A stretch of DNA of 64,000 bases from Pelagimonas sp. (lineage in GTDB: Bacteria > Pseudomonadota > Alphaproteobacteria > Rhodobacterales > Rhodobacteraceae): NCBI GenBank assembly GCA_025210455.1, contig JAOARQ010000047.1, positions 62,001 through 126,000 on the forward strand. Direction: 5' to 3'. Positions within the stretch are counted from its first letter, which is position 1. Every line of letters begins with the position of its first letter. The notes beneath the pieces are model-generated. The model searched no databases. It saw only the letters and a list, made by a program, of their open reading frames with translations, and was not told the origin of the DNA. The position numbers were made by a program, and so were the translations under genes. This document shows, piece after piece, positions 9,675 to 16,668 of this stretch.

Positions 9675-9722
9675 ACCAAATATCGTAGATTCACAAGTTT
9701 TCGGAATTTGCGTCCCATCCAT

Positions 9723-9761
9723 GGTTTTCAATGGGTTTTGCGTCAGAAACGATTCGGTTTT
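9723..9761 (+). repeat. Helically phased GGTTTT direct repeats (candidate iterons)
   Basis: GGTTTT occurs at 9723, 9734 and 9756, spacings of 11 and 22 bp, each followed by C or G. Whole-helical-turn spacing suggests same-face binding of an initiator. The motif is short, so chance is possible. Confidence 0.35.
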
Positions 9762-9846
9762 CGCCTTGTGCCTGGGGTTTGGTGGATCGGCATTTTCACC
9801 AGGTGCAGGGCAAATAAAGTGGGACATAGGCCGAGAATACTCCAGC

Positions 9847-9899
9847 TATTGGGGGACAAAACGGCATTTATAGGGGACAGCCATGAACGTCCCCCAATA
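9847..9899. repeat. Inverted repeat TATTGGGGGAC with an internal GGGGACA half-site
   Basis: TATTGGGGGAC at 9847-9857 pairs perfectly with its complement at 9889-9899. The 31-bp loop contains another GGGGACA at 9873-9879, and related GGGACA lies at 9821. The half-site equals one arm of the parS-like palindrome. Confidence 0.55.
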
Positions 9900-9911
9900 C
9901 CATAGATACCT

Positions 9912-9929
9912 TTTTTCAAATTTGAAAAA
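9912..9929. repeat. AT-rich perfect palindrome in origin region
   Basis: TTTTTCAAATTTGAAAAA is an 18-bp perfect palindrome. A second small inverted repeat follows at 9933-9948 (ATTGGG / CCCAAT). Possible strand-opening element. Confidence 0.4.
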
Positions 9930-10145
9930 GGAATTGGGAAGACCCAATGCCACAATCTTCGCTTGACAGAATCGCGATTTAGGACACAAATCAGGCCAAG
10001 GTCGGGAAAAACGCCGCGTTAGACGGTTTCCACGTAAATTCTGGATCATTGCCAAGAATAAGGCGAACCCAAGCCCCCGACCCCGAGGCAAAAGAGGTGG
10101 CATGGCAAACATGCCTAAATCCCCAAAAAGGGGAAAGGAGCAGAT

Positions 10146-10835
10146 ATGCAGATCGCGCACCCCGTCGGCAGAGCGGCGGCTTCTCGCAAATATGACCTGT
10201 TGACCGCACTGGGGGCCTTTGCGCTTTCTCAGGAGAAGGCGGTGCAAAAACGCGTCCTGCGCTTAATGACCCTAGTGACTGCGCGGTACAATTGGACACG
10301 GGATGAACTGGCTGTCGGGCAACGCGAAATCGCGCGGCTCTGGTCTGTCGATGAACGGACAGTCAAACGCGAAATGGCAAAGCTGCGTGCGCAGGGCTGG
10401 CTTGAGGTGCGTCGTCAGGGGGCACGCGGGCGCGTTACTGAATATCGCTTGGGAATTGAGAACATCCTTCAGGACACGCGGCAACACTGGACGCTGGTTG
10501 GCCCGGATTTCGATCTGCGTCTTAGCGCCGGTGATGAGACAGGGCAGGGGGCACAGGTGGTGCCGATGCCGGTTAAGGGGCAGGTGCCTGCGCCCTCGGT
10601 TGAAGGCGGCACGGAATGGGCGCTCGCACTGGCGCTGCTGCATCGTGAAGATGAGGCGATTTATGCCTCTTGGTTGCAGGGGCTGACCCGAGAGGCGCGG
10701 GCCGGAGGCTGTCTGACCCTGAAAGCCCCCAGCCGGTTCCACGCGGTTTATATTCAAACTCATCTGGAGGGGCGGATTCTAAACGCCTGCGCCAGTGTTG
10801 ATGACAGCGTGCATCAGATTCGGATCACATGTTAG
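10146..10835 (+). CDS. DnaA-like plasmid replication initiator
   Basis: The 229-residue protein has two parts. Residues about 30-110 form a winged-helix region (REIARLWSVDERTVKREMAKL, then RAQGWLEVRRQGARGRVTEYRL). Residues about 155-225 resemble the N-terminal domain of chromosomal DnaA (WALALALLHREDEAIYASWL, then GGCLTLKAPSRFHAVYIQ). This combination, next to divergent parAB, is the replicase of the 'DnaA-like' plasmid type of Rhodobacterales. The AAA+ and domain-IV parts of true DnaA are absent. The start is well supported by AAAGGAG at 10134-10140, five bases before ATG. It probably binds repeats in the upstream spacer; that has not been shown here. Confidence 0.85.
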   Translation: MQIAHPVGRAAASRKYDLLTALGAFALSQEKAVQKRVLRLMTLVTARYNWTRDELAVGQREIARLWSVDERTVKREMAKLRAQGWLEVRRQGARGRVTEYRLGIENILQDTRQHWTLVGPDFDLRLSAGDETGQGAQVVPMPVKGQVPAPSVEGGTEWALALALLHREDEAIYASWLQGLTREARAGGCLTLKAPSRFHAVYIQTHLEGRILNACASVDDSVHQIRITC

Positions 10836-10845
10836 GCGGTTTATT

Positions 10846-10868
10846 TACAAAGATTGTCGAACTTTGTA
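10846..10868. promoter_or_regulatory. Candidate autoregulatory operator of parDE
   Basis: TACAAAG and CTTTGTA form a perfect 7-bp inverted repeat with a 9-bp spacer, 29 bases before the antitoxin start. Antitoxin-toxin complexes usually repress their own promoter at such sites. Confidence 0.5.
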
Positions 10869-10896
10869 CCATTCATGCGCAAAGATGGAGAAAGCC

Positions 10897-11139
10897 ATGC
10901 ATGTCTCGCTGACAGATCGTTTGGATGAATATGTGCGCGAAAAGGTGGCCTCTGGGTTGTATAACAATGCCTCTGAGGTGATCCGTGAGGCGTTGCGCCA
11001 GCAGATCGCACAGGAAGAAAGCACAAGATTACAAAACCTGCGCGATGCAATTGCACCCGCCTGGGATGCGGCAGATCGCGGCGAACTGAATGACTATTCC
11101 TTGGAAAGTACTCTGGCCCGGCTGAAAGCCAGTTCCTGA
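10897..11139 (+). CDS. parD: ParD-family antitoxin
   Basis: The 80-residue protein is a ribbon-helix-helix antitoxin: HVSLTDRLDEYVREKVASG, then NNASEVIREALR, then a disordered acidic tail that would wrap the toxin. The ATG at 10897 has GGAG six bases upstream and gives the standard ParD length; an upstream in-frame ATG at 10795 lies inside the preceding gene and is not favoured. The stop overlaps the ParE start by one base. It neutralises ParE and likely represses the operon. Its place beside the replication module fits a plasmid-maintenance role. Confidence 0.92.
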   Translation: MHVSLTDRLDEYVREKVASGLYNNASEVIREALRQQIAQEESTRLQNLRDAIAPAWDAADRGELNDYSLESTLARLKASS

Positions 11140-11429
11140 TGCTAAAAATACGTCTGACATCGCAGGCGCGCAGTGATCTGGATGGTATCGGGGTCTATAC
11201 CCGCGATGAATGGGGGATGGATCAGGCAGTGCGCTATCTGACCGCGCTAGATCAATGTTTTCAACACCTTGCCAAAACGTCTGATGCAGGCCGACCCCGG
11301 CCAGACATTCGCCCCGGTTTGTTTTCAGAACGCTGCAATCGGCACGTGGTGTTCTTTCGCAGAACCTCAAACAGTCTTGAGATTCTGCGTATCCTGCATG
11401 ATCGCATGGATGTATCACGCCACCTTTAA
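11139..11429 (+). CDS. parE: ParE-family toxin
   Basis: The 96-residue protein has the RelE/ParE fold pattern: MLKIRLTSQARSDLDGIGVYT, a central helix pair (AVRYLTALDQCFQHLAK), GRPRPDIRPGLF and the terminal strands RHVVFFRRTSNSLEILRILH. ParE toxins poison DNA gyrase. It is coupled to parD by a TGATG overlap and has a complete C-terminus. Its stop overlaps the end of the convergent aminotransferase gene by four bases. Confidence 0.92.
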   Translation: MLKIRLTSQARSDLDGIGVYTRDEWGMDQAVRYLTALDQCFQHLAKTSDAGRPRPDIRPGLFSERCNRHVVFFRRTSNSLEILRILHDRMDVSRHL

Positions 11430-12742
11430 AGCTGTTCCAGCGCATTCCCAGCGGCGTCGATGGTGCGGTCAATATCGGCCTGTGTGTGGGCGGTGCAGCT
11501 GAGGTTGTGCAAAATCCTGTTGCCGGTGAAAAACACCCCCTGATCGCGCATCAACTGCGAAAACCGTCCGTATTTCGCCAGATCAACATGACCGCAGAAA
11601 TCGCGATACCCAGTGATTTCCTCAAGATCGGTAAAGACCGGATGGAACATTGAGCCGACATTCTGCACCCGCATGTTCTGGCCAGTGTCTTTCGCCACCT
11701 GATTCAGCAGCTGCGTGACCTCTTCGCCAATGGCGTTGATCTTGGCCCAGCCCGCATTGTTGTCACGCGACATTTCCTCCAGCATGGTTTTCGCGGCGTA
11801 TAGGCCCAGACGCGGGGCGTTGTGGCTGCCGTAATGCAGAACCTTGCCGTATTCGATGCTTTCCATGATGTGATCCGGCCCGGCAATCGCTGCCACAGGA
11901 AAGCCCTGACCCAAAGCCTTGCCATAAGTGACGATATCGGGTTGCAGCCCGTAAAGTTCGGCGGCCCCACCGGGGGCAACACGAAAACCCGTTACAGTTT
12001 CATCGAGATAAAACAGAACGTTATGGGCGCGGCACATCTCTTGCACCTGTTGCAGATAGCCAGGTTTGGGTGGGATCACCCCCATATTGGACATGGCCCC
12101 TTCCATCACCACACAGGCGATTTCATGGCTGTGGATTTTCAACATGCGTTCCAGCGCATTTGCATCGTTCCAGACACAAACCAGCGTGTCTTCCCAACTG
12201 CCAGGCGTCAGGCCAGAGCTGTCAGGGATGCGCACCGGATCGTTTGGATGACCCAACGTGGTCACGGGCTGCGGGTTTGAGCTGACCAGCAGCCCATCAT
12301 ACCAGCCGTGATAATGGCCTTCGAATTTCAGAACCTTGCGTTTGCCGGTGATGCCGCGCGCCATGCGCACACCGGTCATGCAGGCCTCGGTTCCGGTATT
12401 GGCAAAGCGCACCTTGTCCACATGGGGTAACATGCCCACCATCAGTTCGGCAGTTTCCACCTCGACTTCAAGGGTAGTGGCGAAATGGGTACCACCCGCC
12501 ACTTTTTCCTGAACGATTTCAACGATTTTCGGATGGGCGTGGCCCAGTGGAAGACAGCCAAACGACAGTTGCCAGTCAATGTATTCGTTGCCATCCACAT
12601 CCCAAAGCCGCGCGCCTTTGCCTTCGCGGATATAGGCGGGGTAGGGGTGATAGTTCAGCGGGCCACGGCTGGCAGAGCTGCAGCCTTCGACCAGCACCGC
12701 CATGGCACGGTCAAACAGATGTTTGGAGTTCTCGGTTTTCAT
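11426..12742 (-). CDS. Class III PLP-dependent aminotransferase (glutamate-1-semialdehyde aminomutase-like)
   Basis: The 438-residue cytoplasmic enzyme belongs to the fold-type I class III group. It shows DGNEYIDW near residue 50, the phosphate-binding NTGTEACM (about 115-122), the PLP-pyridine Asp in LDETVTGFR (about 246-254), and the Schiff-base lysine in TYGKALGQG (Lys275). It resembles HemL-type aminomutases and omega-transaminases, but true tetrapyrrole HemL genes are normally chromosomal housekeeping genes, and this copy sits with a Rossmann-fold protein and a cupin-type regulator. A catabolic or special biosynthetic transaminase is more likely; the substrate is unknown. Fifteen bases separate it from the upstream gene on the same strand. 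Confidence 0.85.
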   Translation of the reverse strand: MKTENSKHLFDRAMAVLVEGCSSASRGPLNYHPYPAYIREGKGARLWDVDGNEYIDWQLSFGCLPLGHAHPKIVEIVQEKVAGGTHFATTLEVEVETAELMVGMLPHVDKVRFANTGTEACMTGVRMARGITGKRKVLKFEGHYHGWYDGLLVSSNPQPVTTLGHPNDPVRIPDSSGLTPGSWEDTLVCVWNDANALERMLKIHSHEIACVVMEGAMSNMGVIPPKPGYLQQVQEMCRAHNVLFYLDETVTGFRVAPGGAAELYGLQPDIVTYGKALGQGFPVAAIAGPDHIMESIEYGKVLHYGSHNAPRLGLYAAKTMLEEMSRDNNAGWAKINAIGEEVTQLLNQVAKDTGQNMRVQNVGSMFHPVFTDLEEITGYRDFCGHVDLAKYGRFSQLMRDQGVFFTGNRILHNLSCTAHTQADIDRTIDAAGNALEQL

Positions 12743-12757
12743 TGATTTCCTATCGGG

Positions 12758-13831
12758 TTAGCGGTCAAATGCTGTCAGCAGGGCGCGGGCCTGTTTCGGG
12801 GCGCTGTCTGGGGTCAGTGTGTCAAACGACTGCCCCAAAAGCCCGTGCAGGGCGCGGGTGGTGGTGTCAGAATAATGGATGGTGCCATCCCGGTGCACTT
12901 CGGCGATCCCATCCCAAGGCAGTGAGGCGGCATTGGTGGCCTCGGCCTGTGCGGCGGTCCATTCTGGTGGCAGGTTCAGAGAGATGCCTTTGCGGCTGGC
13001 CAGTACCGGATACCCCCCCAGCCTTTTGCCGATGCCGGGCAGATGGGTTGCGGTGGGCTGGTCTGCGGTCAGCGCCCGCAGGGCTTCGACCCCGGCTGAA
13101 GCGGTGACGCGGTTAAAGTGCAGATCATAGGGGAAGGGATAGGGCGCTGTGAGCGCATCACGCGCCAAACCACTGACATCGCGTCCCTTTACCGTGGTTT
13201 TCAACAGATAGGGGGGCAGCGCGTCGGGCTGGGAGTCGTTCAGAACATAGTATTCAAAGGCATGTTGCGCCACCAGCTGCACCTGCACGTCACGCGGATG
13301 ACAGCCCAGATTTTGCGCCACATGGTGTTGGATCTTGGGAATGGGTTCTTGCACATTGCCAACGCCACAGGTGGGGCCAAAGCCCGTGCGGTTCAGCACA
13401 GCATTGATCACATCCGGGTAAGAAGCCCCGATCCAGACCGTATCGATATTCGCCTGTGAAATGGCGTCGCGCAGCTTTGCCATCATAGACAGGTGCAGTG
13501 CGGTATAACCCGCAAAGGGCAGATCAATCCCCAGCGCATCTATCTTCCACCAGGGCAGCAGCGAGGGCGCGGTAAACAGGTAATCCGGTGCAATCTGGCG
13601 CAGTTTGATGGGAAAATCCGGCGCGTTGAAATCCAGATTTTCGGCGTGAATGTCGGGGAAATACCCCTCTAGGCTAGCACCGATCAAAGCGTTGTTCGCC
13701 CGTGCCAGTGCTTTGGCCTTGTCGCGGCTGGCGACGATGAGCGTCTCAAAAATCCCGCTGCGGGCTGCGGCCTCCAGCATGGCTGTGCCCAGCTCGCCCA
13801 GGGATAAAATCAATAGGGATGGTTTTGTCAT
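12758..13831 (-). CDS. NAD(P)-binding Rossmann-fold protein of unknown function
   Basis: The 357-residue protein begins with a Rossmann nucleotide-binding motif (LLILSLGELGTAMLEAAA, a GxxG variant) followed by FETLIVASRDKAKAL, whose charged end of strand 2 would contact the cofactor ribose. Later features are VWIGASYPDVINAVL, GVGNVQEPIPKIQ and the C-terminal GGYPVLASRKGISLNLP, giving an overall lactate/malate- or saccharopine-dehydrogenase-like impression. I do not recognise the exact family. The ATG at 13831 is chosen because AGGAGG precedes it at good distance; a longer frame to 13942 would run through the promoter region. It is the first gene of a two-gene unit with the aminotransferase, suggesting linked amine/oxo chemistry. 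Confidence 0.7.
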   Translation of the reverse strand: MTKPSLLILSLGELGTAMLEAAARSGIFETLIVASRDKAKALARANNALIGASLEGYFPDIHAENLDFNAPDFPIKLRQIAPDYLFTAPSLLPWWKIDALGIDLPFAGYTALHLSMMAKLRDAISQANIDTVWIGASYPDVINAVLNRTGFGPTCGVGNVQEPIPKIQHHVAQNLGCHPRDVQVQLVAQHAFEYYVLNDSQPDALPPYLLKTTVKGRDVSGLARDALTAPYPFPYDLHFNRVTASAGVEALRALTADQPTATHLPGIGKRLGGYPVLASRKGISLNLPPEWTAAQAEATNAASLPWDGIAEVHRDGTIHYSDTTTRALHGLLGQSFDTLTPDSAPKQARALLTAFDR

Positions 13832-13859
13832 GCGGCCTCCTGATGGAAAGCCTAGGAGG

Positions 13860-13875
13860 GTTTCATAAATGAAAC
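13860..13875. promoter_or_regulatory. Candidate operator between divergent genes
   Basis: GTTTCAT and ATGAAAC form a perfect 7-bp inverted repeat with a 2-bp centre. A second near-palindrome (GCCCC / GGGGC arms round TAAAATAA) lies about 13908-13929. Both sit between the Rossmann-protein and cupin-XRE regulator genes, where the regulator would be expected to bind. Confidence 0.45.
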
Positions 13876-13943
13876 AACCCTGAATCTTGCGGATGACAAC
13901 TGGGCCCTTGCCCCCTAAAATAAGGGGCGCAATCAGGAACAAA

Positions 13944-14513
13944 ATGATGGATCAGACACCCGCCCAGGACAGCTTGAAAATCGGCACGCGCATTCGTAGC
14001 CTGCGGGCGGAAAAAGGCATGTCTTTGAACCAGTTGGCTCAGGTGGCCGGGGTGTCGAAATCAAACCTTTCCAAGATCGAGAACAACGCGATTTCACCCA
14101 CCTTTGAAACCATAGAACGCATCGCGCGGGGGCTGCAGGTGCTGCCTGCTGCATTGCTGTCGACACCCACCCCCGCGCGTGAGATGCTGTCATTCACAGA
14201 TCATGGGCAGGGGCAGCGATCCGACAGTGGCGGCTATGGGTTCGAGTTCCTTTTCCCCGATCTTCCTGATCGGCAGATGGTGCCCTTTGTCACCACTGTG
14301 GCCCCGCGCGGGCAAGAGACGTTCGAAAAGCCATCTAGCCATGCAGGGGAAGAATTCTTTTATGTGTTAGAGGGCAAAGTTGCGTTTCTCAATGATGGTG
14401 ATCACCGGGTGATGCAGCGGGGGGATTCTGTCTATTTCAGCAGTGACCTGCCGCACCGCGTGACCAATCTGACCGACAGCCCGGCGCGGCTATTGTGGGT
14501 GTGGATGGGATAA
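13944..14513 (+). CDS. XRE-family regulator with C-terminal cupin domain
   Basis: The protein is about 190 residues. An N-terminal HTH_3 domain (GTRIRSLRAEKGMSLNQLAQ, then VSKSNLSKIENNAISPTFET, about residues 12-65) is followed by a cupin_2 domain (SSHAGEEFFYVLEGKVAF, then GDSVYFSSDLPHRV). Such PuuR-like proteins repress amine or amino-acid catabolic genes and sense a small ligand in the cupin barrel. Two adjacent ATGs (13944, 13947) follow AGGA; either could be used. It is divergent from the Rossmann protein/aminotransferase unit and probably controls it. Confidence 0.88.
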   Translation: MMDQTPAQDSLKIGTRIRSLRAEKGMSLNQLAQVAGVSKSNLSKIENNAISPTFETIERIARGLQVLPAALLSTPTPAREMLSFTDHGQGQRSDSGGYGFEFLFPDLPDRQMVPFVTTVAPRGQETFEKPSSHAGEEFFYVLEGKVAFLNDGDHRVMQRGDSVYFSSDLPHRVTNLTDSPARLLWVWMG

Positions 14514-14517
14514 AGAC

Positions 14518-14533
14518 TGTCCCCACGGGGACA
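14518..14533. promoter_or_regulatory. parS-like palindrome, copy 5 (distant)
   Basis: TGTCCCCACGGGGACA, one base off the perfect palindrome, lies in the 21-bp gap between two convergent genes, 5 kb from parAB. It could act as an outlying ParB site or simply as a short terminator hairpin. Confidence 0.45.
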
Positions 14534-14534
14534 G

Positions 14535-16220
14535 TTATGGCAAAAGCGCCAGCACCTCATTCAACACATATTCCGGGCTTTGGTAAAACACCAGCTGCCC
14601 GGCATCTGGGCACATAGTCAGATGGATGCGATCAGGATAGCGTTGCGCGAAGGCCTTTACCGATTTGGGATCAACTACGGGATCATGTGCGCCATGTACC
14701 AGCCGCACCGGAATAGGGTCCGAGGCGCAGAGCATGTCGGACCAGTCGCGCACCACATGATAGCTGTCTGCCGCAAAGCCCTTGTGCCCCTGCGCGATTG
14801 AGAACTGATAACCGCTGTGGATCTGCGCGCGGACTGCGTCATCTTGCAGAACGTCCCAATCCACTGGTGCATGTTCATAGAGCGAATGCATGAATTTTTC
14901 GATGCCGCCACTGCGGATCTGGCGAATGCCGGCGTTCAGGACAAAGGGCAAAACCGAAGGGGCATAGCGCGCGGTATAAGCGACCAGACGCTGCCTGCGG
15001 GTCATGCTGTCAAACTGGCTGGGCGAGGTGATCGGCACGCCACCTGCCACCACCACGATCCCGCAGGCATCACAGGCCTGCGCCCCGGCATAGGCATAAA
15101 GCGCGCCCGCCATATGCCCCAGCATCACAGGCTTTTGCAGGCCCCATTGCTGGGTGATCATGCGCAAAATGTCTGAGGTTTCCTGCAGAGCCTCTGCCAC
15201 ATGGCCAACCAGTGGTTCAGACCGACCAAAGGCGGGACGATGGGGGCAGATCAGCCGCAGTTTGTGCCTGTACAGCAGATCGCTGGTGGCGGGGGTGATC
15301 CCGGTGCCATCCAGCATACCATGCACAAACAGGATCGGATGGCCGGTCTTGGGCCCGTGTTCTTCCACGATCAGGCGACGTCCGTTGTGGGTCAGCTCGT
15401 GCAGGCGGCCGTCCTTTGGGGCGGGCAGGGCGGTGGCAGTAGACGGGGGCGGCAGGGTTTCCGCCAGCCGGATCATGCTGTGCAGATAGGCAATCAGTTC
15501 AGACTGGCTGCTGGCCTGCGTTTTTGAAAGGATCTTTTTCACCTGCGTGCGCACAGTAGCCACCGAAGTATTGCGCCGCTCGGCGATTTCGGCGGGGGGC
15601 AGGCCCCCAAACAGCAGGGCGCAGATGGCACATTCCCCGTCGCTAAGCCCGTGGGTGTCCTGCAGAAGGGTATTGGCCGCGATGGGCCAGGGTGGCGCGA
15701 GCGACGACAAAAGCGCCAGCGGCCCATCACTGCCTCCATGCATCTGTGCCAGCCGAAAGGCCTGAGGCCGCCCACCGGTTTGGGGCGCGATCTGCACAGC
15801 AATTGGATCTGCATGGCCGGTGCGTGCCAGTGAAATCAGAAAGTCCTCCAGAAGGATGCGGTGCGGCTCTGATAGGGGCAGATCGAAAACCTGTTTGGTC
15901 TTGCCCAGCAGCCGGTCAGCTTCGGCGTTTTGCCAAAGCACACGTTGCTGTGTGTCGAACAACACCTGCGGCCCATGGATCTGCGGCCCAGAGGGTTGAT
16001 CCCCCAATTGGTCAAGCAGGCGCATCGCCAGTTCGAAATGCGCCACCACCTCGGGGGCGGACATGGCAGGATCGCTCAGGCGCACATCATCCAGCTCATG
16101 CATGCGGGTGACGATCCAGTCATGCCACTGCCCCATAAAGCTATCATAGTCCGTGGGATCCAGCGCAGCGCGATAGATGGTTTCAATCAGTTTCAGCGAT
16201 GGATCATCAGGTTGGGTCAT
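14535..16220 (-). CDS. LuxR-type regulator fused to a catalytically degenerate alpha/beta-hydrolase domain
   Basis: The 561-residue protein has three parts. Residues 1-180 are a sensor-like region with PAS-like features (VLFDTQQRVLWQNAEADRLLG). Residues about 190-247 are a GerE/LuxR HTH (GLSDGECAICALLFGG, then PAEIAERRNTSVATVRTQVKKI). Residues about 270-561 are an alpha/beta-hydrolase domain (HPILFVHGMLDG, CPHRPAFGRS). The nucleophile elbow, normally GxSxG, reads GHMAG (residues 368-372), so the serine is Met370. The acid Asp513 is present in HGAHDP, but the catalytic His position reads DAGQLVF with Gln542. Loss of both residues argues for ligand sensing rather than hydrolysis. It is divergent from the giant repeat-protein gene across 448 bp, so it is a good candidate for that gene's regulator. 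The fusion type is known; the missing residues are seen here, and the role is inferred. Confidence 0.85.
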   Translation of the reverse strand: MTQPDDPSLKLIETIYRAALDPTDYDSFMGQWHDWIVTRMHELDDVRLSDPAMSAPEVVAHFELAMRLLDQLGDQPSGPQIHGPQVLFDTQQRVLWQNAEADRLLGKTKQVFDLPLSEPHRILLEDFLISLARTGHADPIAVQIAPQTGGRPQAFRLAQMHGGSDGPLALLSSLAPPWPIAANTLLQDTHGLSDGECAICALLFGGLPPAEIAERRNTSVATVRTQVKKILSKTQASSQSELIAYLHSMIRLAETLPPPSTATALPAPKDGRLHELTHNGRRLIVEEHGPKTGHPILFVHGMLDGTGITPATSDLLYRHKLRLICPHRPAFGRSEPLVGHVAEALQETSDILRMITQQWGLQKPVMLGHMAGALYAYAGAQACDACGIVVVAGGVPITSPSQFDSMTRRQRLVAYTARYAPSVLPFVLNAGIRQIRSGGIEKFMHSLYEHAPVDWDVLQDDAVRAQIHSGYQFSIAQGHKGFAADSYHVVRDWSDMLCASDPIPVRLVHGAHDPVVDPKSVKAFAQRYPDRIHLTMCPDAGQLVFYQSPEYVLNEVLALLP

Positions 16221-16668
16221 AACATGATCAAATAGTTGAATATTTCCTCAGTGAAAGAGAGGCCGTGTAAAAACTTGCGTCAGTCTATCGGCGCAACCCC
16301 GTTGGGGATACCCCATTTGGTGTATCAGCCTTGGATTTGTTAAAAACTCAGCTCCTATTGGTCTTAAACCCTGTGGGTGCGCGTTGACATGATAGGGGCG
16401 GGTAAAGATCCATGAACAGGCCCCACGCGGTTGTCTGTAAATATTTTTTTGATGCCGTTGCGGGTTTGAACACTCAAAGTTTTTGGACCGTACGTTTTGT
16501 TTAATTGCTGCCAAACCTCGCATTCCTCTGGGCGACGTCCTGTGACGTGGTCCGGTTTTTGTGGTTTGTCCCGGTCTTTCACCAATACCAACATCCCCCG
16601 CCCTCAGCTGATCCACCCCGATTTCCGGGTGTGGTCATGGGATGTCTGTACCACGCAGGAGCCCCGTC
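16221..16668. promoter_or_regulatory. Shared 448-bp divergent promoter region of the LuxR-hydrolase and giant-protein genes
   Basis: No gene is seen. The region holds a CCCCGTTGGGG hairpin at 16297-16307, an imperfect inverted repeat at 16307-16326, an ACGTC/GACGT inverted repeat near 16533-16548, and an isolated TTGACA at 16384 without a convincing -10 partner. The giant gene's ribosome binding site, AGGAG, is at 16657-16661. The length suggests complex control. Confidence 0.5.
16307..16326. promoter_or_regulatory. Candidate operator for the LuxR-type regulator
   Basis: GATACCCC and GGTGTATC form an 8-bp inverted repeat with one mismatch and a 4-bp spacer: 20 bp with dyad symmetry, as expected for a LuxR dimer site. 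It lies about 90-105 bases upstream of the regulator's own start, so autoregulation is possible. Confidence 0.35.

Larger units (their letters stand above)
9578..10145. other. Putative plasmid replication origin region between parA and the initiator gene
   Basis: This 568-bp gene-free stretch separates the divergent parA and initiator genes and is more AT-rich than its flanks. It holds a parS-like palindrome, three TGATTT direct repeats (9637, 9644, 9654), three GGTTTT motifs spaced 11 and 22 bp apart, several GGGACA half-sites, and three inverted repeats. This density of repeats is typical of a plasmid origin. No reading frame of credible composition was seen. That replication starts here is inference from position and repeat content. 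Confidence 0.6.

Noticed and set aside
13832-13942. Extension of the Rossmann protein to 13942
   Set aside because: This would cover the divergent promoter and dyad sites; AGGAGG sits directly before ATG 13831.
16384-16389. TTGACA as -35 element of the giant gene promoter
   Set aside because: No -10-like hexamer lies 16-18 bases downstream; only a poor match at 13 bases.
16642-16668. ATG at 16642 as start of the giant gene
   Set aside because: ATG 16669 has AGGAG seven bases upstream, while 16642 has no good site. The nine extra residues carry no feature; kept only as an alternative.
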